From the NCBI GenBank assembly GCA_963665085.2, contig CAXXXS010000001.1, positions 2,418,001 through 2,482,000 of the forward strand: 64,000 bases of DNA, written 5' to 3'. This document shows positions 27,041 to 35,946 of this stretch, piece after piece. Position 1 is the first letter of the stretch; each line of letters opens with the position of its first letter. Both the position numbers and the translations under genes were made by a program. This DNA comes from G963665085 sp963665085. Lineage in GTDB: Bacteria; Bacteroidota; Bacteroidia; Bacteroidales; JAAAOM01. The notes beneath the pieces were generated by a model. It was not told where the DNA came from. It was given only the letters and a program-made list of their open reading frames with translations, and searched no databases.

Positions 27041-28336
27041 TTATATATGTATTGATTGAGTGAGCAATGCTATTATTGTCATTACAATGGTTGTTCCCCA
27101 AGCCCAGAAGAATGTGAATTTTTGGTGGTCTGCCAGGTCAACTTCTGATAAACCTATCAATAAAAATGTTGAAGCTGTTAACGGACTTAATGGGAATCCT
27201 ACAGTCATTTGTCCCAAAAGGGCTGCCCGTCCTATTTCAAGAGAATCTAAACCAAATTGCTGTGCAGCCTCCCCTATAACAGGCAGAACTCCAAAATAAT
27301 ATGCGTCTGGAGTAAAGAGTATGCTACAAGGCATACTACTTACAGCTGTTATTACCGGAAGAAGGTTTGCGTGTTTATGAGGGATTAACGATACAAGCGA
27401 ACTTGCCATTGCATCTATCATTCCTGAGCCGGATAAAATTCCCGAGAATATTCCGGCGGCAAAAATCATACTTGATACTAAAAAGATATTAGCACCGTGT
27501 GTTTTAAAAACCTTCTGTTGATTAGCTGATTTTGGATAATTAATTAATAATGCTATAATACTAAATAATATAAACAGTACGGATGCAGGTATTATCCCAA
27601 GCATTAAAACAACAATAAGAGAGACGGTCATAATTGCATTTATCCATACTAATTTTGGACGACGAAGGGAGCGTTGATCATCAGTTAATGATGCATGATG
27701 ATCATATTCCAATCCAATAACCCCTAGGCGTTTTCTTTCTTTTCTTCCTAAAATATAAGCGACTGTTAAAACCCATAACATACCTCCAATAATGGAAGGG
27801 ACATTGGGATTAAATATTTGCGTTGAATCTGTATTAAAAGTGGCAATTGCCCTTGCTGATGTTCCAGACCAAGGAACTAAATGCATCGGGCCAACTGCTA
27901 AAGCCACGATTGCTGGTAATATTAATGGATTAATTTTAAGTCTTCTGTACAATGGCAAAAATGCTGAAATAACAATCATAAATGTTGCTGTCCCATCCCC
28001 ATCTAAATGAACCATCATAGTAATAAAAGCTGTTCCCATTATTACTTTAACAGGATCTCCTTTCACTGATTTTGTGATAAATGCAATCAACGGGTCAAAA
28101 AGACCAGCATCTAACATAACGGCAAAGTAGAGTACAGCAAAGATTAACATAATACCAGTGGGTGCTACTTGTTTTATTCCATCAAACATCATAACACCAA
28201 GTTCTTTGGGAGTGAAACCACTTAAAAAGCCAACAACAACAGGAACTAATACCAATGCTGTGATTACAGATAATTTTTTTGTGAAGATTAGAATTAAGAA
28301 TAAAATGATAATAGAAAATCCCAGTATTGCAAGCAT
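27041..28336 (-). CDS. CitMHS-family carboxylate transporter
   Basis: 431 residues from the ATG at 28336 (MLAILGFSIIILFLIL); an in-frame TTG two codons upstream is less likely. About 11-12 membrane spans cover the protein. CitMHS marks include GIMLIFAVLYFAVMLDAG, the MVHLDGDGTATFMIV stretch with its acidic loop, and LVPWSGTSARAIATF. CitMHS transporters take up citrate-metal complexes or other acids with protons. As first gene of a catabolic operon it is likely to import the acid that AtuA and the CoA-transferase handle. Citrate itself is not obviously used by the neighbours, so the substrate is inferred to be another carboxylate. Confidence 0.88.
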   Translation of the reverse strand: MLAILGFSIIILFLILIFTKKLSVITALVLVPVVVGFLSGFTPKELGVMMFDGIKQVAPTGIMLIFAVLYFAVMLDAGLFDPLIAFITKSVKGDPVKVIMGTAFITMMVHLDGDGTATFMIVISAFLPLYRRLKINPLILPAIVALAVGPMHLVPWSGTSARAIATFNTDSTQIFNPNVPSIIGGMLWVLTVAYILGRKERKRLGVIGLEYDHHASLTDDQRSLRRPKLVWINAIMTVSLIVVLMLGIIPASVLFILFSIIALLINYPKSANQQKVFKTHGANIFLVSSMIFAAGIFSGILSGSGMIDAMASSLVSLIPHKHANLLPVITAVSSMPCSILFTPDAYYFGVLPVIGEAAQQFGLDSLEIGRAALLGQMTVGFPLSPLTASTFLLIGLSEVDLADHQKFTFFWAWGTTIVMTIIALLTQSIHI

Positions 28337-28560
28337 AGACAATTCTTTTTAGTTAGAGCTCGGATTTTTAAAGTGATAATAACAATCCGAAATAAACATC
28401 ATTTCTAGTCATGCCAAAGATTATTATAAGCATAGAAATGGAATTTACTATTTGTTTATAATGTTTTATTGATTGTTCACATTCTTGATTTTTTCATTTG
28501 ATTTTTTTTGAGTGAACTATTTTGAAAGGGAGAATAAGAAGGAGTGGATTTAAATAAGAA

Positions 28561-28589
28561 AAGGCATCTGCAAAAAATGCAAATGCCTT
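28561..28589 (-). terminator. Terminator of gdhA
   Basis: AAGGCATCTGCA at 28561-28572 pairs with TGCAAATGCCTT at 28578-28589 (one non-Watson-Crick position) around a short A-rich loop, and is followed on the minus strand by a T-rich tail. It lies about 40 bases past the glutamate dehydrogenase stop. Confidence 0.75.
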
Positions 28590-28626
28590 ATTTCATGGTG
28601 TTTCGGAATTTGAAACCGCTATTTTT

Positions 28627-29964
28627 TTAAATTACTCCCTGATCCATCATTGAATTGGCAACTTTTAAGAAACCGGCAATGTTGGCACCTTTTACGTAAT
28701 CGATATAACCATCACTACGTCTACCATATTTTAAGCAAGAAGCATGGATTTCTCTCATAATAGTGTGAAGCCTGTCATCAACTTCATCTCGCACCCAGTT
28801 TAATTTCATAGCATTTTGACTCATTTCTAAACCTGATGTTGCAACTCCACCGGCATTAGCAGCCTTTCCTGGGGCAAAGAGTATTTCTTTGTTATGGAAT
28901 AATTCTACAGCTTCAGGAGTAGAAGGCATATTCGCTCCTTCACAGACACACATACAGCCATTGTCAATCAGTGTTTTTGCATCTTTTTCGTTGAGTTCAT
29001 TTTGTGTTGCACATGGAAGTGCAATATCACATTTAACTTCCCAGGGATGTTTTCCTTCAACAAAAGTTGCACTGTCAAATTCTTCTGCATAAGGAGCAAC
29101 AATATCTTCATTGGATGCTCTTAAATAAAGCATGTATTCTACTTTTTCATCGGAGATTCCTTCCGGATCATAGATGTAACCATCGGGGCCTGAAAGTGTA
29201 ACAACCTTAGCGCCGAGTTCATTTAATTTTGTGACTGCTCCCCAGGCAACATTTCCAAACCCAGATACAGCAACGGTTTTTCCTTCGAGTGTCTCATTTT
29301 TTGTAGCTAACATTTCTTTGGCAAAATATACAACACCAAAACCTGTTGCTTCTGGCCTGATTAAACTTCCGCCCCAGTTTACTCCTTTACCTGTTAGAAT
29401 TCCAGTATTCTCATGAGCTAGTTTTCTGTACATCCCGTACATATATCCTATTTCTCTGCCTCCAACACCAATATCGCCAGCAGGAACATCGGTTTCAGGG
29501 CCAATTATTTTCCAAAGTTCCAACATGAATGCCTGGCAGAAACGCATGATTTCATTAGGGGATTTCCCTTTGGGTTGAAAATCAGAGCCACCTTTGGCAC
29601 CTCCCATTGGTAACGTTGTTAAACTATTTTTGAATATCTGTTCAAATCCTAAGAATTTTAGAATACTAAGATTTACACTGGGGTGAAATCGAAGTCCTCC
29701 TTTGTATGGGCCAATTGCATTGTTAAACTGTACGCGATAACCCCGGTTTACATGAACTTCATTGTTATCGTCTACCCACGGTACTTTAAAAGTAAGAATT
29801 CTGTCTGGTTCAACTAAACGCTCAATTATCTTCTGAGTCTCAAATTGAGGATTTTCGTTATAAACTTCTTCTATTGATTCCAGTACTTCTCTAACTGCTT
29901 GTAAATATTCTTGTTCGCCCGGGTAACGCATCTCCAGGTCTAACATTAATTTATCAACATTCAT
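28627..29964 (-). CDS. gdhA: Glutamate dehydrogenase, NADP-type
   Basis: 445 residues, matching hexameric GDH length. Substrate-binding residues lie in NAIGPYKGGLRFHPSVNLS and TTLPMGGAKGGSDF (catalytic Lys), with DVPAGDIGVGGREIGYMYG after it. The nucleotide-binding Rossmann part is GKTVAVSGFGNVAWGA. It joins ammonia to 2-oxoglutarate (or the reverse) and links nitrogen and carbon metabolism. It is monocistronic, with its own terminator at 28561-28589 and a 145-base gap to the divergent thioredoxin-like gene. This is the best-conserved housekeeping gene in this part. Confidence 0.97.
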   Translation of the reverse strand: MNVDKLMLDLEMRYPGEQEYLQAVREVLESIEEVYNENPQFETQKIIERLVEPDRILTFKVPWVDDNNEVHVNRGYRVQFNNAIGPYKGGLRFHPSVNLSILKFLGFEQIFKNSLTTLPMGGAKGGSDFQPKGKSPNEIMRFCQAFMLELWKIIGPETDVPAGDIGVGGREIGYMYGMYRKLAHENTGILTGKGVNWGGSLIRPEATGFGVVYFAKEMLATKNETLEGKTVAVSGFGNVAWGAVTKLNELGAKVVTLSGPDGYIYDPEGISDEKVEYMLYLRASNEDIVAPYAEEFDSATFVEGKHPWEVKCDIALPCATQNELNEKDAKTLIDNGCMCVCEGANMPSTPEAVELFHNKEILFAPGKAANAGGVATSGLEMSQNAMKLNWVRDEVDDRLHTIMREIHASCLKYGRRSDGYIDYVKGANIAGFLKVANSMMDQGVI

Positions 29965-30109
29965 ATCAAGAACAATTAATTTTATTCGAGTTTAGTAATT
30001 TGTGTTGAATAATTCTGTGATATCAATCATTAATTTAATGTTGTAAGTAAAAATGAACATGAATTTACTCTAACTGTTAATCAGTTAAATAAATTTTAAT
30101 TAAGAAATT

Positions 30110-30691
30110 ATGGCTTTTACATTAGAAATAGGGAAAAAGGCCCCAGCTTTTAAATTACAAGCAACAGATGGAAATTTTTATTCATTGTCTGATTTTGCTG
30201 ATGTTGAAACACTAGTTGTTTTTTTTACATGTAACCATTGTCCATATGTTATTGGCTCGGATGAATTAACAAGAGAGACAGTAAATAAATTTGATTCCAA
30301 AGGAGTGAAATTTATTGCAATAAATTCAAACAGTAGAAATACATACCTAGAAGATGATTTCCCCCATATGGTGGAGCGGATGCAAGAGAATCAATTTCCA
30401 TGGATTTATCTTTATGATGAATCACAAGATGTAGCTATGGCTTATGGGGCATTGCGTACTCCGCATTTTTATGTGTTTAATAGAGAGCGTGAACTAATTT
30501 ATGTTGGCAGGGCAGTAGACAGCCCCAGGGATGTATCGAGAGTTACAGTAAACGATTTAGAAAGAGCCTTGGAGGAAGTTACTTCTGGTAAAGAAGTTTC
30601 TGTAAAAACAACAAACCCAATAGGCTGTAATGTTAAATGGGATGGAAAAGATAAACATTGGATGCCGGCAGAAGCTTGTGATTTAGTTTGA
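30110..30691 (+). CDS. Thioredoxin-fold protein with CxxC site (AhpC/TSA-like)
   Basis: 193 residues. Opening KAPAFKLQATDGNFYSLSDF is a redoxin start, followed by FFTCNHCPYVIG with a CNHC redox pair, and RTPHFYVFNRERELIYVGRA including the cis-Pro region. Two further Cys near the end (NPIGCNVKW and PAEACDLV) could be structural or redox active. No signal peptide is present, so it is cytosolic. It probably acts as a disulfide reductase or peroxide defence protein. It reads with its own promoter, divergent from gdhA. The gene after it is a NIPSNAP protein 91 bases away, with no sign of coupling. Confidence 0.85.
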   Translation: MAFTLEIGKKAPAFKLQATDGNFYSLSDFADVETLVVFFTCNHCPYVIGSDELTRETVNKFDSKGVKFIAINSNSRNTYLEDDFPHMVERMQENQFPWIYLYDESQDVAMAYGALRTPHFYVFNRERELIYVGRAVDSPRDVSRVTVNDLERALEEVTSGKEVSVKTTNPIGCNVKWDGKDKHWMPAEACDLV

Positions 30692-30782
30692 TTTTTTTTT
30701 TTAAAAAGTTTTGCTAAATACCTGAAAGGCTTTGTATTTGTAAAAGAAAATGTTTTTTTTACATAAACTTAAATCCATCGTT

Positions 30783-31553
30783 ATGAAAAGAAGATCATTT
30801 CTAAAAAGCTCTGGATTAGCCGCCGGTGCATCTCTTACAGTACCAGCAATAGCTTCAGATAATACAGCTATTAATGAGAAAAATTATTATGAATTAAGAA
30901 TTTACCATATTTCTGAGGGAGCTAACAACAGGGATTTGTTACTAAACTATTATAAAAATGCCTTAATACCTTTCTTAAGTGAGAAGGGTGTAAAAGTTAT
31001 GGTTTTTGATGAATATAACCAGAAAGAAGTCGTAAAAATATATACATTGATTGCTTATCCCTCTTCTGATGTTTACATTAATACTCAACAAAATATTTAT
31101 GGTGACAAAGGATATTTAAACGATGCTAAGAGTTACAATGAAATTAATCCAGACTCACCAGTTTATGAACGTTATGAAACTTTTTTTCTTGAAGCATTTG
31201 ATCGTTGGCCGTCAATAGTAATGCCAACTCCAGATAAAAAGGCATTCGAATTAAGGATTTATGAAAGTTCTAATGAAGATTTTGGAAGAAGAAAGATAAT
31301 GATGTTTAATGATGAAGAAATTGATCTGTTCTTAGAAACTGGCCTTGAACCTGTTTTCTTTGGGAGAATTTTGGCAGGTCAGTACATGCCGGCATTGATA
31401 TATATGGTAGGATTACCAAATGTTGAAAGCCGTGATGCAACCTGGGATAAATTTGGCAGTAGTGAAGGATGGGCCAACATGCGTACAGAACCAAAATATG
31501 CCAATCTGATTAGTAATATCCAGCAGATATTTTTAATTCCAATTAATTTATAA
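30783..31553 (+). CDS. NIPSNAP-family exported protein with Tat signal
   Basis: 256 residues from the ATG at 30783, chosen because it begins MKRRSFLKSSGLAAG, a twin-arginine motif followed by a hydrophobic helix. NIPSNAP marks are NYYELRIYHISEGANNRD and the second copy KAFELRIYESSNEDFGRR, each opening a ferredoxin-like half. The family is poorly understood; it may bind small molecules. Export by Tat suggests it folds before transport, perhaps with a cofactor. It stands alone on the plus strand. Confidence 0.85.
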   Translation: MKRRSFLKSSGLAAGASLTVPAIASDNTAINEKNYYELRIYHISEGANNRDLLLNYYKNALIPFLSEKGVKVMVFDEYNQKEVVKIYTLIAYPSSDVYINTQQNIYGDKGYLNDAKSYNEINPDSPVYERYETFFLEAFDRWPSIVMPTPDKKAFELRIYESSNEDFGRRKIMMFNDEEIDLFLETGLEPVFFGRILAGQYMPALIYMVGLPNVESRDATWDKFGSSEGWANMRTEPKYANLISNIQQIFLIPINL

Positions 31554-31713
31554 TTTTTATTGTTACTGAGTGATCTGTCCAGTATTGTTGTGTCTTCTTA
31601 TAGTGGACATAATCTACAGTGTTAATTTTTTGTTATAAGCCACTTGTTTTAAACAAATATCAGCTAAAGAGGTTATAGTCTAAAATTGATGTATAATCAT
31701 AAATTAAATAAAG

Positions 31714-32280
31714 ATGAAAACTTCTATAGCTGTTTTATTATTCACAATTATCACTCAAATATCATATAGCCAGGATTCAGAAATAAAAGTTGGTGATAAA
31801 GCCCCATCGTTTAATGCAATTGATGATCAGGGTAAAAAATGGAATTCTAACGAAGTGGTTGGTAATAAGGTGCTTGTTGTATATTTTTATCCAGCTGCTA
31901 TGACGGGTGGATGTACAGCACAAGCTTGTGCTTATCGGGATAATATGGATAAACTAAGAGACTTAGGAATTGAGGTGGTTGGTATTAGTGGTGATGAGGT
32001 TATCAATCTCAAATATTTTAAAATGGCTCATGATTTAAATTTTCCTTTATTGTCAGATCCAGATGGAAGTATAGCAAAGAAATTTGGGGTGCCGACAAAA
32101 GAGGGCGGCGAAATATCACGCGAAGTAGATGGTGAAGAAAAAATTCTTAAACGGAGCATTACAACATCCCGATGGACTTTTGTAATTGGGAAAAATGGAA
32201 AAGTAATATATAAAAATACAGAAGTTGATGCTGCCGAGGATAGTGTAAATGTTCTAAAAGCTATCCAGGCGTATTTCTGA
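31714..32280 (+). CDS. Exported peroxiredoxin (PrxQ/Bcp type)
   Basis: 188 residues with a signal peptide cut near SYSQ. The active site is GGCTAQACAYRDN with Cys67 as the peroxidatic residue and Cys72 four residues further, the PrxQ pattern for an intramolecular disulfide. KAPSFNAIDDQGK and FPLLSDPDGSIAKKFGVP follow the family order. It would reduce peroxides in the periplasm, which is uncommon, since most Bcp proteins are cytosolic. It stands alone, with a 160-base gap before it and 180 after it. The gap before it holds a TGTCCA/TGGACA inverted word of unknown meaning. Confidence 0.9.
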   Translation: MKTSIAVLLFTIITQISYSQDSEIKVGDKAPSFNAIDDQGKKWNSNEVVGNKVLVVYFYPAAMTGGCTAQACAYRDNMDKLRDLGIEVVGISGDEVINLKYFKMAHDLNFPLLSDPDGSIAKKFGVPTKEGGEISREVDGEEKILKRSITTSRWTFVIGKNGKVIYKNTEVDAAEDSVNVLKAIQAYF

Positions 32281-32460
32281 AAATTCAGTTATCAATTTAT
32301 TGGATTGAAGATTTGTAGATTATTTATGCCGTTTTGTAGATAGTATTTATTGAATATCTGTATTTCGTCTACTTCTTTGTTGGCCTCGTCGATTTAACTT
32401 TCATACAGAGGTTTGTCACTCTATCTTTGAATCAAGTTTAATTTTAAAAAGAAAATAATT

Positions 32461-32898
32461 ATGAAATCAATACAAAAATTATCAATTGCTTTTATAGCAA
32501 CTATCATTTTAGGAGCAGGAGTTACAATGGCACAGCCAGGTTTTTACAGAGGAGGTGATTTTCCAGATCCAGAAGATCGTCATGAAAGGATGATTGACAG
32601 ACTTGCGTATGAATTAAAACTTACAGATGAGCAAAAAGCTGAAATTACTAAAATCTATGCAAGTCATGATGAGGAAATGCAAAAGCTTAGAGATGAAGAA
32701 CAGAAAGTTCTAGATGAAATGCGTAAAAAGCATGAGGAAAAACGTGCTGAAGTAGCTGAGAATGTTAAAAAATCTTTAACAGATGAGCAAAAGGCAAAAT
32801 TTGATGAGCTAACTGATAGACAAGAAGCTTATCGATTTGACGGAAGAAGAGGAGACAGGGATAATAGGCCAGGACATGGTCGCGGACAACGGTTTTAA
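32461..32898 (+). CDS. Spy/LTxxQ-like exported helical protein
   Basis: 145 residues. A signal peptide cut near TMAQ is followed by a Pro/Gly-rich start and two LTDEQK motifs (ELKLTDEQKAEITKIYASH and SLTDEQKAKFDEL) in long charged helices, as in Spy/CpxP periplasmic chaperones. It ends in a basic, Gly/Arg-rich tail (RRGDRDNRPGHGRGQRF). It may bind unfolded envelope proteins or metals. A related, shorter protein is at 36748. A TATCTTTG box at 32422-32429 resembles the Bacteroidota -7 element, but no -33 match is clear. A bidirectional terminator follows. Confidence 0.72.
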   Translation: MKSIQKLSIAFIATIILGAGVTMAQPGFYRGGDFPDPEDRHERMIDRLAYELKLTDEQKAEITKIYASHDEEMQKLRDEEQKVLDEMRKKHEEKRAEVAENVKKSLTDEQKAKFDELTDRQEAYRFDGRRGDRDNRPGHGRGQRF

Positions 32899-32920
32899 AC
32901 TGAGAAGCTGATTAATAATA

Positions 32921-32951
32921 AAAAGGCAGAACAAAAATAGTTCTGCCTTTT
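32921..32951. terminator. Bidirectional terminator
   Basis: AAAAGGCAGAAC (32921-32932) and GTTCTGCCTTTT (32940-32951) form a 12-bp perfect stem with a 7-base loop, with A-tract before and T-tract after. It serves the Spy-like gene (plus) and the von Willebrand-like lipoprotein gene (minus). Confidence 0.9.
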
Positions 32952-32975
32952 TTTATCGGGTTGTAAGCAGGAAAT

Positions 32976-33755
32976 TTATTTTCCGGGTCCTAGAATTTCA
33001 TTTATTTGATCAATTTCTTTGGTAATAGCTTTTCTTTTAATGAATGTATACGATTTAACATTCATTTCATCCAGCCATTGTTGCCATAGTTCCATTATCC
33101 TGTCCATTTCAAGATCTTTGTCTCTTGGGGCAACTTCAACAAGAATGACTTCTAATTCAGGAAATGTTTTATTTACAGGTTCGAGTTTTGCTGTGTCTTT
33201 ACCTACAACAGGATACCCATCAGTTAGAATAAATAAATAATTTTCTGATAATGTATCTGTTGACATATCTTGTCCCAAATCTTCATAAATGTATTTCCAG
33301 ATATCAGCACCAAAATATTTTTTTGGATCGCTGCTATACTCAGCTTCCTGATACAAACTATCTACATAACTATGGAACAATTCCCTGCGCTCTTGTTCTT
33401 TTGGTTTGCGGCTTACCCTTGGAATATTATCCATGTTTATGTAAAGTTTGTCTTCGTATTTGTAGATAGGCAATCCGGCACCTCTTTGTGGGGCAATAAC
33501 AACTTTTATCTCATCGCGGGAACGAATGTATAAATCATGCATAACTTTTTCTTCAAAAATGTTATATATTGATTTAATTACCTCCTTGTCGCGCTCTGGT
33601 TGTTCTGGTTGAACAATTAATCGATCGGATAAATCCAATAAGACAATGATATTCTTTTTGGGAGTTATCGTATTTTTCTTCTCGGGTTGTTGTGGAGGCT
33701 GACAGGAAACAATAAGTACTGCCAGCACTATATATATTGAGTTTCTTAGATTCAT
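32976..33755 (-). CDS. Lipoprotein with von Willebrand A-like domain, unknown function
   Basis: 259 residues. A lipoprotein signal has lipobox VLIVSC. The fold has the order of a von Willebrand A domain: a first strand with NIIVLLDLSDRL (DxSxR rather than the usual DxSxS), a mid part, then NYLFILTDGYPVVG with the TDG of the metal site, and LEVILVEVAPRD. The MIDAS is therefore partial. It lies 19 bases downstream of a membrane coiled-coil gene on the same strand, so the two are probably co-transcribed. I know no named system with this pair. A role as a surface or periplasmic partner of that membrane protein is an inference. Confidence 0.65.
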   Translation of the reverse strand: MNLRNSIYIVLAVLIVSCQPPQQPEKKNTITPKKNIIVLLDLSDRLIVQPEQPERDKEVIKSIYNIFEEKVMHDLYIRSRDEIKVVIAPQRGAGLPIYKYEDKLYINMDNIPRVSRKPKEQERRELFHSYVDSLYQEAEYSSDPKKYFGADIWKYIYEDLGQDMSTDTLSENYLFILTDGYPVVGKDTAKLEPVNKTFPELEVILVEVAPRDKDLEMDRIMELWQQWLDEMNVKSYTFIKRKAITKEIDQINEILGPGK

Positions 33756-33774
33756 GAGTATTGTTTTATAACAG

Positions 33775-34968
33775 TTATTTTCGTTTGCTGATTACCTTAA
33801 CCTCACCAGGTTTGATGGAGTATTTATCCTCAATATCTTTTTTTATTGAGAAACAATTAGCTTTTACATCTTTCATGTTATCAGGGGTAAGATAAGATAT
33901 CCATCCAGTAGTAAACTGATCGATGTAACGTTTTAGATTTCCTTGCATCACGGTACTTATATCTTCCCTGAGATAATTTATGTGAGCTTTTATATCATCT
34001 GTAGGAATAAGTTTAACCTGTAATCTTTTAATATCACCACGGTGATGTTTGATAATTTTTTTGATGTTATCCTTGATTTGTTTTTTACTCCATTCCCTGA
34101 TAAGAGAATCCAACAGGATACTCCATATTACATAAACCAGGAACCCCAAGAATAAGATGATATAAAATGTAGAACTCTGGCTCCAGCTTATTGTTTCCAA
34201 TCCCATTAATTCCTTAGCTGTTTCAGTATTATTATGGATAATTAAAGCTAAAAGAAAGTCAACAGTGAACGTTAATGCTACAAGTAGCACAACAAACAGG
34301 ATTTTAAGCTTATGCCTAAGTTCTAACAATATATGGAACGCCCAACCAAATGCATAAAAAACAAATGGTACAAGGAAAAGAAGGTAGTTGTAACGGATAG
34401 CGTCAGATAATTCCAATGGGCTAGGCATTATACTACCCGTTCCAACACCTTCTGCAATGTTATTGGCGATTTGTTCAAAATCAGTATACAGTGCTTTAAA
34501 AGCAGCTGATACATAGAAAAAGAACAGGTAAACACTTAGCATGATCAGTATTACAAGATTAATACTGAATTTCATCGTGCTAAACGATTCTCTTTTTGCT
34601 AATTCCCTGTCTTCATCTCTTTTTTCATTGATTTGTAGAAGCTCTTGACGATAATTATCTATTTTCTGCTCTTTAGCGTCTATTTCTTCTTCCGTTTTTT
34701 TATTGCCTTGATTAATTTCATCAAGTTTCTTTTCGAGTTCATCGATTTTTGCTTTTTTCTCTTTTTTCTCAGACTCGCTAATGCCTTTATTACTTTCTTC
34801 AACGAGATCGCCGTTTACAATTCGTTCAAGATAAGAAGCATAAACTTCGGGGTCTCCTTTTACATTTCCTGATTTTTCGTATCCGAAGTCGTGTAGGTTG
34901 ACCCTTTCAATTGCATGAACTACTTTTTTGTTTTCTTCTACGACTGTATTTACTACATTTTTTTCCAT
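33775..34968 (-). CDS. Membrane protein with N-terminal coiled coil, unknown function
   Basis: The ATG at 34968 (MEKNVVNTVVEENKK) is preferred to a longer frame with unlikely sequence. The 397-residue protein has a soluble N-terminal part with a highly charged coiled coil at about residues 60-125 (KKEKKAKIDELEKKLDEINQ and more). Four membrane spans follow at about 132-155, 195-213, 220-243 and 267-290. A C-terminal soluble helical domain follows, ending in a short basic tail. No enzyme motif is visible. It is followed after 19 bases by the von Willebrand-like lipoprotein. This is an unrecognised two-gene unit between the Spy-like gene and an unknown membrane protein. Confidence 0.65.
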   Translation of the reverse strand: MEKNVVNTVVEENKKVVHAIERVNLHDFGYEKSGNVKGDPEVYASYLERIVNGDLVEESNKGISESEKKEKKAKIDELEKKLDEINQGNKKTEEEIDAKEQKIDNYRQELLQINEKRDEDRELAKRESFSTMKFSINLVILIMLSVYLFFFYVSAAFKALYTDFEQIANNIAEGVGTGSIMPSPLELSDAIRYNYLLFLVPFVFYAFGWAFHILLELRHKLKILFVVLLVALTFTVDFLLALIIHNNTETAKELMGLETISWSQSSTFYIILFLGFLVYVIWSILLDSLIREWSKKQIKDNIKKIIKHHRGDIKRLQVKLIPTDDIKAHINYLREDISTVMQGNLKRYIDQFTTGWISYLTPDNMKDVKANCFSIKKDIEDKYSIKPGEVKVISKRK

Positions 34969-35323
34969 GAGATAGATTTTACTTTGTTTTTGAGGAAGGG
35001 CAGTATAAACCGATGCACAATCAAGCAAAGGATATTGCCATGAAAAATTGTTTTAATTATACATTGACACTGGCACTTTTTTTAATTTAGGTTTACTATT
35101 TTTTTTGACATTTATTTAAACTAATCGACCCAGCTAAAATCATAATCCATGCCAACAGAATTTGAAAGAGAGTTGTAAGTTTTGGATATAGTGTAAAACA
35201 GTGGTAGGGCAAAATATAATCGTTGGTTTTTACGTTTATCTATTGTTTCTTAGTTTTTCTCATTATGAGAAATTTTTCTCAAAAAATGGAGGTATTTGTA
35301 GTTGTTGTCCTAATACTTAACCA
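34969..35323. other. 355-base divergent intergenic region
   Basis: It separates the coiled-coil membrane gene (minus) from the 175-residue membrane gene (plus) and should hold both promoters. I see no gene in it. A cluster of GAGAAA/TTTCTC words near 35256-35280 is listed separately. Confidence 0.5.
35256..35280. promoter_or_regulatory. Overlapping palindromes, possible operator
   Basis: TTTCTCAT (35256-35263) and ATGAGAAA (35265-35272) form an 8-bp inverted repeat. GAGAAA (35267-35272) and TTTCTC (35275-35280) form a second one sharing the middle arm. It lies 44 bases upstream of the membrane protein gene at 35324, where a regulator site or 5'-UTR hairpin is plausible. Confidence 0.35.
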
Positions 35324-35851
35324 ATGAGCAAATTTGAGATTCTCAAATCAAAAGGTAAGTCGCTGTATACATTAGCTGTACTTAATAAATTGATTTATAT
35401 ACTGTTTTGTTTGATATTTCCTGTGCTGGCACTTACAGGGCCAATCGTTACAAGGTTGGGATATGGAGACAATATAATTGTAATAACACTTATTTTATGG
35501 ATAATAATTATGACAGGATTAGTTGTTCTTGCCCGTATTATAAATAACAATGTTGTTAAGCATGGAGAGTTACTTTTAACAGGAAAAGGATTCAAAAAAT
35601 CTATCTCTGGTTTAACAGAATTTATTACCTATGATGAGATTAAAGAGATAAAAATAAGAAAACATATCAGAAATATTTTCTACTCCTCCAATAATGATAG
35701 CAGCAAAACATACCTGGTTACAATAATAACAGATACTAAAACTGAAAGATTTGTTACATCAAGTCAATCATGTGATTACCCGGACACAAACCTGAAAGAT
35801 TTTTTTAGAAAGCTGGAAAAACACACAGGAAGAAAAGTCAACCTGACTTAA
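35324..35851 (+). CDS. Two-span membrane protein, possible PH-like domain
   Basis: 175 residues. Two hydrophobic segments at about 22-43 and 49-71 form a hairpin. They are followed by a soluble C-terminal half with beta strands (LLTGKGFKKSISGLTEFITY, YDEIKEIKIRKHIRN, VTIITDTKTERFVTS). The layout resembles the membrane-anchored PH-like proteins of the YcxB/DUF304 kind, where a small domain begins with a sentence-like 'gl...ITYDEIKEI' pattern. The match is by layout only. No close partner gene is on the same strand. The overlapping palindromes upstream hint at regulation. Confidence 0.55.
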   Translation: MSKFEILKSKGKSLYTLAVLNKLIYILFCLIFPVLALTGPIVTRLGYGDNIIVITLILWIIIMTGLVVLARIINNNVVKHGELLLTGKGFKKSISGLTEFITYDEIKEIKIRKHIRNIFYSSNNDSSKTYLVTIITDTKTERFVTSSQSCDYPDTNLKDFFRKLEKHTGRKVNLT

Positions 35852-35946
35852 TGATTAATATAAATAAAGACAGACCTTTATCCCCATACTCTCTTTACAG
35901 TAATATATTTACTTTGATGAAGCAAAAAATGTAGTTCTTCTTTAAG

